From NCBI RefSeq assembly GCF_037392515.1, contig NC_090295.1, positions 21,778,001 through 21,842,000 on the forward strand: a stretch of DNA of 64,000 nucleotides, given 5' to 3'. The translations under genes and the position numbers were made by a program. Positions within the stretch are counted from its first letter, which is position 1. Every line of letters starts with the position of its first letter. Below, in pieces: positions 12,686 to 23,213 of this stretch. This DNA is from Haliotis asinina. Its lineage: Eukaryota; Mollusca; Gastropoda; Lepetellida; Haliotidae. The notes beneath the pieces are model-generated. The model was not told where the DNA came from and made no database searches. It saw only the letters and a program-made list of their open reading frames with translations.

Positions 12686-13680
12686 TACTTAACTATTCTG
12701 ATTAACTCAGTGCAAATTACCCTGATTATGATTGTAACTATAATTATTATTCTATTTCAGTGCTAAATGATAACAATGACAATAGAATAGGTCCTGATAT
12801 GGGCATGCAAGCCATATGCAGTTCCCTAATCAATAATGTCGCATTATTTTAAGTTATTTCATTACATTTGACAATGCGACTGTTACACCGTTAATAATGA
12901 TGCAAAATTAATCAAAATACATCAACACAAACAGGAGAATATGGGAATCTAAGGACTAAATTATGTATCGGATAGGGACATCCAAATCGCTATTGCCTGC
13001 TTTTTTTATGTAGTACACTGGCATCTTTTCTTACAAAAGGTATCTTCTCACATTGGGGAACTTTATATTGGAATAGTTTGGTTCACTGTGAACAAAACAA
13101 CGAAAATATACTATCCACAGCAAATTCTCTCCATGTGATCTGAGTTACATTGACCTAATCTAAACCATAGCTGAGTTATGCCCCCTTATCTTTATACTTG
13201 CATGACCTCTCTGTCAACGTTTGACGTCATAGAAGAAAATCGATTTTTGACATTTATTGCAGGTCATTTTTGATTTTGTGAGCATGACGTTATGCATTAG
13301 CACACACATCCATTTCATATACACTTATGTCGTTCAGATATCAAGCTGTATTTTTTTCGCTCACACTTTCCGTAAAGATGCCAAATTAAAAAAATCGTAG
13401 CAGAGTGTTTTTATTGGTGCTCGATAAAAAAAACGGAGAAATTTACTGTTTTTCAACACACACAACAGTTTTGGACAACTTTTAACAGTGTCTGTTTCTC
13501 AAAACCCTGAGATAGCCGCAGTTATATTTATAGCAACGGATAGGAAATTAAATATTCTACATTTGTGTGCAAGTTTATAGCCGTACGCAGATCCAGTACC
13601 ACGCGAGCGCAAATCTCGCACAAAGTTCACTTTTCAAACCTGACGAATATGTGCTCCTGAAAAAAAAACCTCGGCATCCA

Positions 13681-14122
13681 CAGAGATGCTAACCTCTATG
13701 ATTTTATCGTAGTCGCTACGAATTTTAACTTCAAACTACGCCAGTACGATTCCACTAGAAATCCTACGAAATTTGAATAATATGCATTAAAATTCGGATA
13801 TATAGACAAAAGCATATATTTTCAACGATGAAATACGTTTTCGGACCTCACGTACCTTCCATTCATCATATTTAATGATATATTTGAACTGGAATGACGG
13901 CAAGTAACAAACTTAATTTTAGCGAATCTGATTTAAATACCTTTACGATTTGACACATTTAGTTCCCGTGGAAATAATTTAACCACGTGACAGTAATAGT
14001 CATATTTTGTCTCAGAATCCATCATGATTTTGTTTATTTAGTTGACTACAAATTTTATGGTCAAACTACTAATTTTGAACGTTGAAACTACTATTTGCGA
14101 CACTTTGGGGTTGGCATCTCTG
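13681..14122. mobile_element. hAT-like MITE with 6-bp target duplication
   Basis: The left end reads CAGAGATGCTAACCTC and the right end GGGGTTGGCATCTCTG. These are terminal inverted repeats of about 16 bp with two mismatches. The element is flanked on both sides by CATCCA (13675-13680 and 14123-14128), an exact 6-bp duplication. The CAGAGATG-type terminus and the short duplication fit non-autonomous hAT elements. There is no coding capacity in the 442 bp. Confidence 0.75.
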
Positions 14123-14128
14123 CATCCA

Positions 14129-14854
14129 TGGGGTTTTGTTTTGTCTGGTCTCTCGTATAGTTACCCTCTGGATTGACTGCAGATAGACGATAGACATCAA
14201 TAAACAACATTATATGTATTAGATTATACTCGTTGAATGAGCCATCCTGGTTGATGAATTGAATTTAACATCCTTCTGAACAGTATGACAGTAACCAAAA
14301 TTCGAAGTCCAAAAAAGATGACGCTAACAATGCACGCACCACCGTACTTATACGCACGCAACCCCCAACCCCACCAAAGTAAAGTATAGTTCTTTAGTGG
14401 GTTGAGTCTCATCAAGCATTCGAACCAACACTGAAGCACTTGGAAACGAAGAGGTGTAACAAAACGCAAGTAACTGCGGCGCCTCAGCCGACTTAGGATC
14501 CAATGTGCCATCAATGTTCCAAGGCATAAGTTATAGAACATGTGGAAGTCACGACTAATTTGGGGGATTGGGTGATCTCCGTGTATGATCAAACTGATTG
14601 CTTGTCAGCGTTATGTTCCAATGAAGTGGATCTTTGGTCGTTGGTCGTTCACTTTGGAATATTTGCTTCTTCCACCACTTTCTGCACCCGAGGTGAGCAT
14701 CACCCGAGGCGACTCCACTTCCATGCTCACCCCCGCGACCCTTCTACACCTCAGCTTGACCCATTCTTGTGGGAACGGCCCGGATGCCGTTGTACAAAGC
14801 GAAGACTGAAGACTTAACGTGCACTTAAATTAGTCTTGTCGCTAAGAAGGTTCT
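14129..14854. other. No supported gene
   Basis: Two overlapping + strand frames (14542-14817, 14585-14809) and one on the minus strand occur here. None has splice-supported neighbours or a recognisable domain, and I see no other organised feature. Confidence 0.4.
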
Positions 14855-14940
14855 GCACAACAACACCCAGGTCCAGACTACATTACTTACAGACCGCCAC
14901 CACTGGAACATTGCTGGGAGTGGCGTCAAAACAACCAATT
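14855..14940 (+). mobile_element. SINE family B, 3' fragment
   Basis: The segment contains GGTCCAGACTACATTACTTA, CAGACCGCCACCA, GGAACATTGCTGGGAGTGGC and GTCAAAAC. This matches the 3' half of the family-B SINE seen complete at 52,993-53,244. Confidence 0.65.
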
Positions 14941-15249
14941 TTAAACGGTATTAGGCCCGATGTTCAAGCACCATTCATTTTCATGTCAACTTGAAACTGA
15001 TGTTTTATGCCACAGATTTATGCCATAAAACGTAATATATTTTCACCATTCCCCTCTGTATTATGACCAGACATTTAACGTAGAAACAAATGGAACATTA
15101 TACAACATGTGACGAATGTCAACTTCTTCATTATTGTTTACACAACGTTTCTGGGCTGTTCCTTGGCACGTCGTCAGGTGGAACATTGCAGTACATGATC
15201 CCACGTTAATTCTTTGACGAAGTGCACATTTCAAAGGGGGAACACTTAA

Positions 15250-15850
15250 GGGGCACTGATGCGGAGCGAATAATGTTTCTCACCAACTTTCTAATTACGA
15301 AACCACGCTGCAAATTGGTCAGCACCCGCTCCCTCGACCGAGACGAACAAAGGGATCGACTGGGCTCCTGTCCACATTAGCATAATTTCTTCACACTAAA
15401 AGGTGAGGAGGCCGGATACTCATCACATGCCGTTATTTAAAAATATCCATGGTATTCCTTATCTGATTGTAACAAAATATCCCAGCAGTGTAGTGTTTTC
15501 CTGATGCCTGGGTGGTATAGTCACTGATCCAATTTAATCCTATTTCTTTGCTTTTTACCTCGATAATTAATCATGTCATTTGAAAATATGCTGTCTGCAT
15601 AAACGTAGCAAGCCATTTGTTTCATAGAAGTCCTAAAGATTGCAAAGCTTCATATTTAGATAGTTTTGAGGGTTGGCCCAGCTGTCATAGCAAACATCAT
15701 ACGTAAATTTTGGTAGCTACGACCCTGGTTTATTATCTACGATAATAAAAAACACACAGTTGATTTATCTGAATTCGTAAACTAATAACAACGACTTTGC
15801 CATTGGTAGAGAAATCTGAAAATTTCCTTACGTGTAAGATGCAGATGCAG
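15250..15850. mobile_element. TTAA-flanked element, copy 1 (3' end lost)
   Basis: The copy starts just after TTAA (15246-15249) with GGGGCACTGATGCGGAGCG. It then matches the element at 31,532 for about 600 bp, sharing for example GTGAGGAGGCCGGAT, ATATCCATGGTATTCCTTA and TTTTGAGGGTTGGCCCAGCT. Similarity stops near 15,840 and no matching right terminus follows. Confidence 0.8.
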
Positions 15851-15869
15851 AAACTGACTCCCATCAAAC

Positions 15870-16005
15870 AAGCCTTGCTTTATTCCTGGCTGAGCAATAT
15901 CACGCATCATGTTTTAGAGCACCTAATGGGTGTCCCCACATGGATACTATCTCTGAGGGCAATATTGTTGACACCGGCGTAAAACCATACTCAATCACTC
16001 ACTCT
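15870..16005 (+). mobile_element. SINE family A, 3' fragment
   Basis: Remnants of the family-A SINE: GGTGTCCCCACATGG, then CAATATTGTTGACACCGGCG, then TAAAACCATACTCAATCACT. It sits where the homology of the TTAA element breaks off, so its insertion may mark the truncation. Confidence 0.5.
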
Positions 16006-16403
16006 TCGTGGTTGTGGTATAAAATCACATTCCGATTGTCAAAATGTCTATGAGGGTTAAAACTGAAATAGCACCGGGCGGGTACCACGTCTTTAGAAGT
16101 GAATTACTCTCCATGGTTGATATTTCGCTCGCCATGCTGTAGACCCGGGTTATTTTCCACATGGATACATAGTGTGTATCATGATACAATATTTGGGAAA
16201 GTACGTTGTCTCTACCAAGCATTATCCATTGAAAATACTTTCTTGAGGTTGTCTTACATTAATGTCACTGGACTGACGAAAGGTTAGGCTGTGTTCCAGC
16301 GTTGCCCTGAAACACATGCATCGAAATGCAACGAGGTGAGAAATCGCGCGAACGATGCGTTTATGGAATACAACACTAACAGATCATGCGAATGCGTTTT
16401 ACA

Positions 16404-16416
16404 CACGTGACAGAAA
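16404..16416 (+). promoter_or_regulatory. E-box CACGTG immediately upstream of the ALG3 start
   Basis: CACGTGAC lies 8 bases before the ATG. It could bind bHLH-type factors in a core promoter or short leader, but position and core sequence are the only evidence. No TATA box is obvious nearby. Confidence 0.3.
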
Positions 16417-19400
16417 ATGGCAGCCTCCACAGCGAAGAAAGAAGGCAGTATGTTTTCAATAAAGTATTTTAAGCGATTCATCTTTGATCCAGATTCTTCG
16501 TGGCTGATTATGATTCTTCTACTTCTGGCCGAGGTTGCTGTCAATTTTGTCGTCATTAACAAAATCAGATGTAAGTACAAACATCAGAAGTGTCAATGTC
16601 AAGCCGGTAGTTCGATTTTCGATCACCAAATGGTCACGTTGTCTGGCTGGTATTTTTCGCCTCATTCGACAGAAATGCAAGCATGACATCGACGAATGAG
16701 TACACGGGGCATAGAAAACAACGGTGTGCGTATGTTTACGATGATTCACTCTCAACAAGGAGATACATGAATTTAATCGGGTTGGATTCTCAGAGTTGTT
16801 ACCAGTTCTTTGAGCTAAAAAGTCTCTGAAACGCCAGATGGGAAGTGATATTTTATGTTTGACATTGAACACGGACTTGTGGCAGCAATCCCCTGAACTC
16901 TTGCGCAGAAAGTTATTTTCGTATGAATGTCTACCACTGTCTACTGATCCAAAACAGGTCAACTCAGTCATCCCTAATTTTAAGCGATGTGTACTGGCGT
17001 CTCCTATTCTCGTGGTACTTACGGATATCGGCTGAAAAAATAATATAAACGGTTCTTTTCGTATGTATGCTTGTTGTTTTTAAATGAAGAGATTCCCTCT
17101 GCATCTATCAACTGCTTGATCCATCAGGTGTACTATTGCACTTGAGCTCGATGAAAAACTTGGTTGTCCGCTGCTGACTTTACAAGGCGTCTCCCACTCT
17201 CGCAGCATAACAAGAAAGTAACGTGATTAGGGGTAAGGAAGGGAAAATGTTGCGATTTTTCCAATTTGGTTTACGAATATTCGTTACATTGCAAAATTCT
17301 GATAATTCACAGACTTAGGCCACTTCCAAGTTACCGGCCAATGATGTAAACAACTGCTAAGTATCATGCATCGGCGATATCGACAGAAAATGTGTTTACC
17401 GCAAAAATAGGAGACGACCCTATATTACTTACTGTGCTTAGTTCTAATATGCTTCATGAATCCTTGGTAAGGCATGCATATTATGGTGTTATTGTAGCAG
17501 GGAACAGTTATTGTTCATATTTCATGAGCAAAGGTTAAGTGCATGCTGTACTTTTTTGAACGGTCAATCCTAAATAAAATCAGGCATGGTGTTTATGTTT
17601 CAGACACAGAAATTGACTGGATTGCGTACATGCAGGAAGTTGGAGGTGTCTTGAATGGCACATATGACTACATGAAGCTGAAAGGGGACACAGGACCACT
17701 TGTGTAATTATGCTGATACAAAACATGATATACCTGTGTGTTTTTTTATTTCAGTGATGGGAAAGATGGGGTGGAGGGTGGCTCAAATATTAAGTGTGGG
17801 TGCAAAGCGATCTACTACACCAATAATTAACAATAACAAGATACAAAGTATATCAAGGATTTAATCAAATAATAGCTTTGTCTGATGAAACCTGTTGACC
17901 AAGCACAAAATGCAACAAGAATTGTAAAGAAATTGTGGTACTGCAGGGTCCAATTGATATAAATTCTAACCTACACATACACATTTTGAAAGAGTGAACA
18001 AGTTTTCATTCAGTAAATAGCGAAAAGCTCGGGATATTAGGTCAGGTATTTTTTATGTTACAGATACCCAGCAGGGTTTGTATACATCTACAGCTTGTTC
18101 TACCATGTGACTGAGAAGGGCACTGACCTCAAAACTGGACAGTACATCTTCGCTGCCTTATATATGCTGACACTACTTGTTGTCTTTGATATCTACAGAC
18201 ACACAAGAAAGGTCAGTTGCAGTAATAATGTATTTCCCATTTATCACCCTGCTCCTCTCCAATGAGCAAGAAACTTGCATGGTATTTATAAAGAAATGTT
18301 TACAACAGACGAACTTGTAGTCTCTGAATGTATATGATTCTAATAGAAACAAATATTTCAATTTATTGAACACACAACTTTATCGTGTTTATGGATTACA
18401 ACTTCTTGTTCATTATGTCGAGTGATGTTTCGATGTAGATTCCTACATCCAAATGGTATCTACAACCAAATGGTGAGAATCTTATAAACATGGTATGTTG
18501 TGACAAACACAACATATGTCATATTTGGGATTTCACTTTCTTTGTAAAGTACAAATTCTAGTACTCTTTCGGTAGAGTCCCATCCGGGACTGTTTGACCC
18601 ATCCACGATGGCTGAGCGGGCAAGGCGGCTGACTTTGTGTGCTGGTGATTAGGTGCCTGACTCTGAGGCTGCGATTTCGAATCCCGGATGGGACTCAACT
18701 GAAAAAAGTACTAGAATTTGTACTTTACTAAGAAAGTGAAATCCCAAATATGGCATATGTTGCATTTGACCACTTTCTAAATGGCACTGTGTAATCATTG
18801 TGACAAACAGCTTATTAACACTGAACAACAGCATTGAAATAGCTCTCATATTTGACTCTCCAACTTCTGCTTAAACAATGTCCTTTCAAATTTAGAAGGA
18901 AGTCCCGTAAGACAGGAGATTTCAGAACATAAGGAAATTTAGACTTGCTTCATTTATAGTTTGGCATGAATGCATATGGACTCATTTTTTTTGTAAACTG
19001 ACTTTCCTGACACCACACTGCCGCTGTTACAGGTCATTGGCTCCCTCCCTCTGCAAGCAGTCTGTGTTCTGCTGTTCATTTTGTTGACCGTTACATAGAC
19101 AGATTCTTTCATACAAATGCTTAACGTGGGTGATTTACAATGTTAGGTTTTCTGACAAAACATTCACTTGCAAAGTTTGAGATTGATTGAATCATTGAAT
19201 GAAGAGTTATTTACAATAAAAACGGGTCCACATGCATTTCATGCCAAACTATAGGGTTTCATCATTGCAAAAAGGACTAGGTGGGAAGGGGATGCAGGGC
19301 ATAAGATTATTCCACTGCTTGTGTCAAGTTTTGTCTTCCAGGTGCCTCCATACATGTATGTGTTCATGTGCTGCACATCGTACAGGATACACTCTATCTT

Positions 19401-22400
19401 CATCCTGCGACTTTTCAATGATCCGGTTGCCATGCTGTTGTTATACGTTGCTGTGGCCCTCTTCCTTCGTGATCACTGGATGCTGGGCTGCTTCTTTTAC
19501 AGGTGAGGACAACTAACGGGAGTAGGTGGCTTGCTGACTTGGTTGAGACATTTTATTGTATCCCAGTCGCGTAGATCGACGATCATGCTGTTGTTCACTG
19601 GACTGTCAAGTCAAGACTCGGTTATTAACAGAATGATGTCATATAGCTAAATACTGCAGAGTGCAGTGTTAAACAAGCAACAGATGTTATCAGATTCTCT
19701 TTCATCTGCACTTTATGTGATATTTGAATTCTTTTTCAATGTCCAAGATGACACAGTTATTTTCCTTTAAAATTACAAAGATCCTAATACCAGATTTGTT
19801 TAGCTGTGTTCCCATCTTTGGTTTTGCATGTGTTTTCACAGCCTTGGTGTGTCTGTAAAGATGAATCTGTTGCTGTTTGCGCCAGCTGTCTTCTTGCTGC
19901 TCATGGTCCGACATGGAACGCTGGGTACTATTCTTCGTCTCGCTATATGTGCTGTCACTCAGGTACGTCTGTATCTGGTTTGTATGTTAACACCTGAATC
20001 TTTTGCTGTGTTAACACCTGTTTCTCAGGTTAGTGTTAAGAACTGTTTCTTAAACCGTGTTAATAGCTGCGTTACAACAATGTTCATATCTGCTTTCTGT
20101 ATATTGATAACATCCGGATTGTGCACAATGATAGCTCCTTGTTTTGGAACAGTAATAACTGGTTCGTATACATTGTTTTTACAGCTGGTTTATATGATAA
20201 CATCTGGCTTGTGTGTAATCTGTATACATGGTTTCAGTTAGATGATAATGCCTCGTTTCTATACTGAACGGCAAAAGAAAGGCAACTCTGTTTTATCGCT
20301 AAATGTTCAAACAAAAAACCTTGTCAATCATTGAATGTATAGCATCAAACAAACATGGTGGATCAGGGTGCAGTGAATTACAAATACACCAAGTTCTTAT
20401 AATCTGTTTCAGCTGTTACTTGGCTTCCCATTTCTGAAGGAGAATCCAGTCGGATATATAAGCAGAGCATTTGATCTGGGCAGACAGTTTTTCTTCAAAT
20501 GGACAGTAAACTGGAGGTTTCTCCCAGAAGAAATATTTCTGAACCGAAATTTTCATGTGGCGCTGTTGGCTGCCCATGTGATACTGTTGCTGGTGTTCTT
20601 CCTTGTTAAGTGGAGAAAGTGAGTGAAATAGTACCAGTGACCATTGATGTAATTGATATGCTTTGTCTGATATCTCAGGCCTGATGGAACAAGTGAAGAT
20701 CCCTGCTAGAATTGGTCTTCAGTAACCCATGCTTGGCGCAAGAGGCAACTAACAGGATTGTGTGGTCAGTTTGACTGACGTGGTTGACAAATGTCTTCGT
20801 ATCCCAGTTGCGAAGATCGATGTTCATTCTGTTGATCACTGGATCGTCTGGTCCAGACTTGATTATTTTACAGGCAACGGCCATATAGCTGGAATATTGC
20901 TATGTGCAGTGTTAAATAACCAACCAACCACATATTTAGGGAGATTGTTAAAATGTTTTGCTTTCTTTTTCAGGCTATTCCCAAGTACTGTATTCGGCTT
21001 CTTCATGAAAAATAGGACAAGAAATTTTTCTGCAGATCATATCCTTTTGCCCTGTTGATGCTCAGTATGCTTACATTTATGGTGGTACAGGTCCCATCTG
21101 AATGGACAGTAAAGAGTTACCTCCCTTAGACATATCACAAACCTGTCACCATGGAGTAGAACCCAGACTTTCCCTGCTTGCTTCTATACATGCTTTAAAC
21201 AGCTGAACCTTAATTTAATTTAGATTTTCTTCTAACATCAGTTGGAGTGGTGCCTAATGATTAGAGTGTCTGCTCATCACACTGAAGACATGTGTTTGAT
21301 TCCCCACATGGTTGCAAAGTGTGAAGCACATTTCTGGAGTTGCTCAGCTGTGATACTGCTGGATTATTGCTAAAATTGGCATCAAACCATTCTCACTCAC
21401 TCCAACATCAGTCTATGACATAATTATTGTAACAAGTGAGGCAAAACTGACTTTCCCACTCTCTAACATCAGTAGTTTTCACTGACCATCTTCTAAAGCT
21501 GGAAGTTTGGAGCTCTACAAATCCATATCATTATGATTATGTATTGTTATTTTTCCCTTAACTGTGTCCACAGATTTTATTGCCCCTTTTCACAGCTAAC
21601 TTCATAGGCGTGAGTTTTAGTCGCTCCCTCCACTATCAGTTTTATGTGTGGTACTTCCATACTCTACACTACCTTCTGTGTTCTACATCATTACCAGGTG
21701 TCGTACGGTAAGTCTTTGGGACTGTTGGTGATTGGTAGTTTAGTCTTAGAGATCATTCATAATTTATGTATATTGTCCTCACAAAGATGACATAAAGATC
21801 TGTATGCATTTATAAATCTTCATTCCTCTTGTTGACAATGTTATAATAAATCACTATGAATAGCGTTGAAAGTACTATGCATACTTATAGCCATACAAAC
21901 CCTGGAGTATGGGCAATGTTGAACATATGCTTTCACATGGAGCAGATGACTAGAAGGGAGGTCACTCTAACATGAGGTGTAATTAGTGAACTTAACATAA
22001 AGTGAATGAAGCCCTCATAAAGGATAGCAATGAGACCATGATGGGGAGCTACAGCCACGTCAGAATGGAACACAAAGGCATATAATTAATAGATGCAAAA
22101 TAACTAAGTGACCCTCAGTGGGGCACCACATATGGCTAGGGGGATTGTGATGACTTTTATGGAGAAGCAAGTACAATGTGAATGACTCCCTCTAAAATTT
22201 ATGTTAAAAGCAAGTGACCCCACCTGCATGTACAATATTAGTGTCCCTTCCCTCCCTCACAACCTCCCATAATTTTGAAATATTTTCATATGCAAAATTT
22301 CTGACCATCCGTAGTTTATAAGTACAAAACTGATGGCCCCACCACCTCCCTAAAATGTGTGAACCCCTCCTTAAAATCATTTTCACTCCCACAGGTCATA

Positions 22401-22760
22401 AATATGGACATGCATGGTCCCACTGAGTGGTCCTCATTTATTCACTACATGGGTTTAATGTCTGTGGACAATTTCTGGTGTTCCCCACCATGATGATGCT
22501 GGAATATTGCTAAATGCAATATATAATAAAACTCTCTCACTCTTTTCATCTTGTTTTGCATTCGTTTAAAACACGTTTAAATTTCGTTTGAGTTCTTTAA
22601 ACTCATTTCTATCTGCAGGATCTTGGTGCTTGGTCTGATTGAGCTGTGTTGGAACACCTACCCCTCCACAGTTCTGAGCAGCGCCACCTTGCATTGCTGT
22701 CACGCCGTCGTCCTTTGCGGACTTTTGTTAAACTCATGCTCGGACAAGAAAACGGAATAA
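16417..22760 (+). CDS. ALG3: ALG3, dolichyl-P-mannose:Man5GlcNAc2-PP-dolichol alpha-1,3-mannosyltransferase
   Basis: This ER membrane enzyme (GT58 family) adds the first dolichyl-phosphate-mannose-derived mannose to Man5GlcNAc2-PP-dolichol in N-glycan precursor assembly. Exons: 16417-16570, 17604-17703, 18064-18211, 19342-19502, 19842-19962, 20413-20618, 20974-21038, 21572-21707, 22619-22760. All phases agree, giving 1233 nt and 410 aa (human ALG3 is about 438). Recognisable stretches are [13 protein letters not shown] (from residue 52) with [70 protein letters not shown] and [16 protein letters not shown]. Many hydrophobic segments fit a multipass protein, and the C-terminus KKTE fits a KKXX ER-retrieval signal. 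Intron 7 is AT-AC (own entry). AATAAA overlaps the stop codon (22756-22761), but I cannot say whether it is used. Start chosen because MAAST precedes the first membrane segment in a continuous frame. Confidence 0.95.
18510..18762. mobile_element. Fold-back element with tRNA-like core
   Basis: Arms of about 80 bp (18510-18590 and 18683-18762) are inverted copies: CATATTTGGGATTTCACTTT pairs with AAAGTGAAATCCCAAATATG, and GTCCCATCCGGGA with TCCCGGATGGGAC. The core at about 18602-18692 has an A-box TGGCTGAGCGGGC, a long variable region and a B-box-like TTCGAATCCC, as in a class II (Leu/Ser-type) tRNA. Related copies lie at 28,128 and 50,009. The outer end GACCACTTTCTAAATGGCAC at 18770 recurs inverted in both. 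Confidence 0.75.
19506..19680 (+). mobile_element. SINE family B, 5'-truncated, touching the ALG3 exon 4 donor
   Basis: SINE sequence starts within a few bases of the splice donor GTGAGG (19503): ACTAACGGGAG, TTGCTGACTTGGTTGAGACA, CCCAGTCGCGTAGATCGACG, CACTGGACTGTCAAGTCAAG, GACTCGGTTATT, then a tail with GCAGTGTTAAAC. The copy is diverged relative to that at 52,993. Confidence 0.75.
19963..20240. repeat. About 24-bp degenerate tandem repeat at the ALG3 intron 5 donor
   Basis: GTTAACACCTG-type motifs recur at 19986, 20010, 20035 and 20059 (spacing 24-25). Looser versions (TTGATAACATCCGGATTG, TGATAACATCTGGCTTG) continue to about 20,240. The array starts at the exon 5 donor GTACGT. Confidence 0.6.
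20683..20935 (+). mobile_element. SINE family B in ALG3 intron 6
   Basis: A nearly complete copy: AACCCATGCTTGGCGCAAGA, GGCAACTAACAGGATTG, CCCAGTTGCGAAGATCGATG, GATCACTGGATCGTCTGGTC, GGCCATATAGCTGGAATATT and a tail of GTGCAGTGTTAAATAACCA. Confidence 0.85.
21039..21571 (+). other. U12-type AT-AC intron (ALG3 intron 7)
   Basis: The 5' end is ATATCCTT, the textbook 5' splice site of AT-AC U12 introns. The 3' end is CTGTGTCCAC, with CCCTTAAC as branch-site candidate about 10 bases before the final AC, inside the spacing usual for U12 introns. No GT donor within exon 7 keeps the frame. Joining at AT...AC gives GATC plus AGATT, that is, D-Q-I, restoring [12 protein letters not shown], which corresponds to NQI..LFTSNF in the human enzyme as I remember it. 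Confidence 0.88.
21243..21405 (+). mobile_element. SINE family A inside ALG3 intron 7
   Basis: GGAGTGGTGCCTAATGATTA, TGTTTGATTCCCCACATGG, GTGTGAAGCACATTTCTGG, GGATTATTGCTAAAATTGGC and CATCAAACCATTCTCACTCA give the family-A order in a diverged copy. Confidence 0.8.
22110..22425 (-). mobile_element. GGGACC-type MITE, second copy
   Basis: Read on the minus strand, it begins near GGGACCATGCATGTCC and contains AGTCATTCACATTGTACTTG followed by CTTCTCCATAAAAGTCATCA. These match the element at 48,177-48,741 (AGTCATTCACATTTTACATG, CTTCTCAATAAACATGATCA). It lies in ALG3 intron 8, and the far terminus is unclear. Confidence 0.65.
22440..22545 (+). mobile_element. SINE family A, 3' fragment
   Basis: CACTACATGGGTTTAATGTC, TTCTGGTGTTCCCCACCATG, ATGCTGGAATATTGCTAAAT and a short ACTCTCTCACTC tail. 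Confidence 0.7.
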
Positions 22761-23101
22761 AGACATCAACCAACTTTACGTCAAAATTGTGCACCTGGAG
22801 ATTTGAGGTTGATAAAGATGTGACATTAAAATGTTTTATCATGAACAGTTGTCTCCCTTGTTGCATGGCAGCTAGTGGTGAAGGAATTCTGGATGACATC
22901 CATTTGTGTTTCAAACAGACACCAAAAGTGCCATATTACTCTTTATGTTGTTTGTGTGGTGTGTATGGTGTGTGGCTGAACAGATAAAACGTTACAGAAC
23001 CATATTGTGTTGATGCAAAAACTTTATTATGCAAACTGAAATTATGTATTTTTAGGTTAGGCCAACTCCCACGACAGCGAAGAGGATAAATTTTAATGGA
23101 T

Positions 23102-23213
23102 AGACTTCTTTGTTGCAGTAGATACGATTTTTCAGTGTAGATGCAGACAGCATTGTCCGTGAAGTTAGCATCTACACCAAAACTTCACATCTATTGCAAC
23201 AAAGAGTTTGTCT
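23102..23213. repeat. Inverted repeat (hairpin) downstream of ALG3
   Basis: Arms 23102-23144 and 23168-23213 are separated by 23 bases. GTGTAGATGC pairs exactly with GCATCTACAC, and CTTTGTTGCA with TGCAACAAAG; the parts between are imperfect. It lies 340 bases after the ALG3 stop, so it may be transcribed in the 3' UTR. A small fold-back transposon is the alternative. Confidence 0.7.

Noticed and set aside
13222..13229. Second TGACGTCA palindrome
   Set aside because: No gene start nearby; an isolated 8-mer is expected by chance at this scale.
16519..16971. 150-codon minus-strand frame opposite ALG3 exon 1
   Set aside because: It overlaps the well-supported ALG3 first exon and has no recognisable domain.
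18602..18692. Possible functional tRNA-Leu/Ser gene
   Set aside because: The T-arm and acceptor do not pair properly and the segment is embedded in a repeat; it is tRNA-derived only.
21039..21059. Read-through end of ALG3 exon 7 (ILLPC then stop) as a real C-terminus
   Set aside because: It would remove the conserved last 90 residues, which follow in frame after the AT-AC intron.
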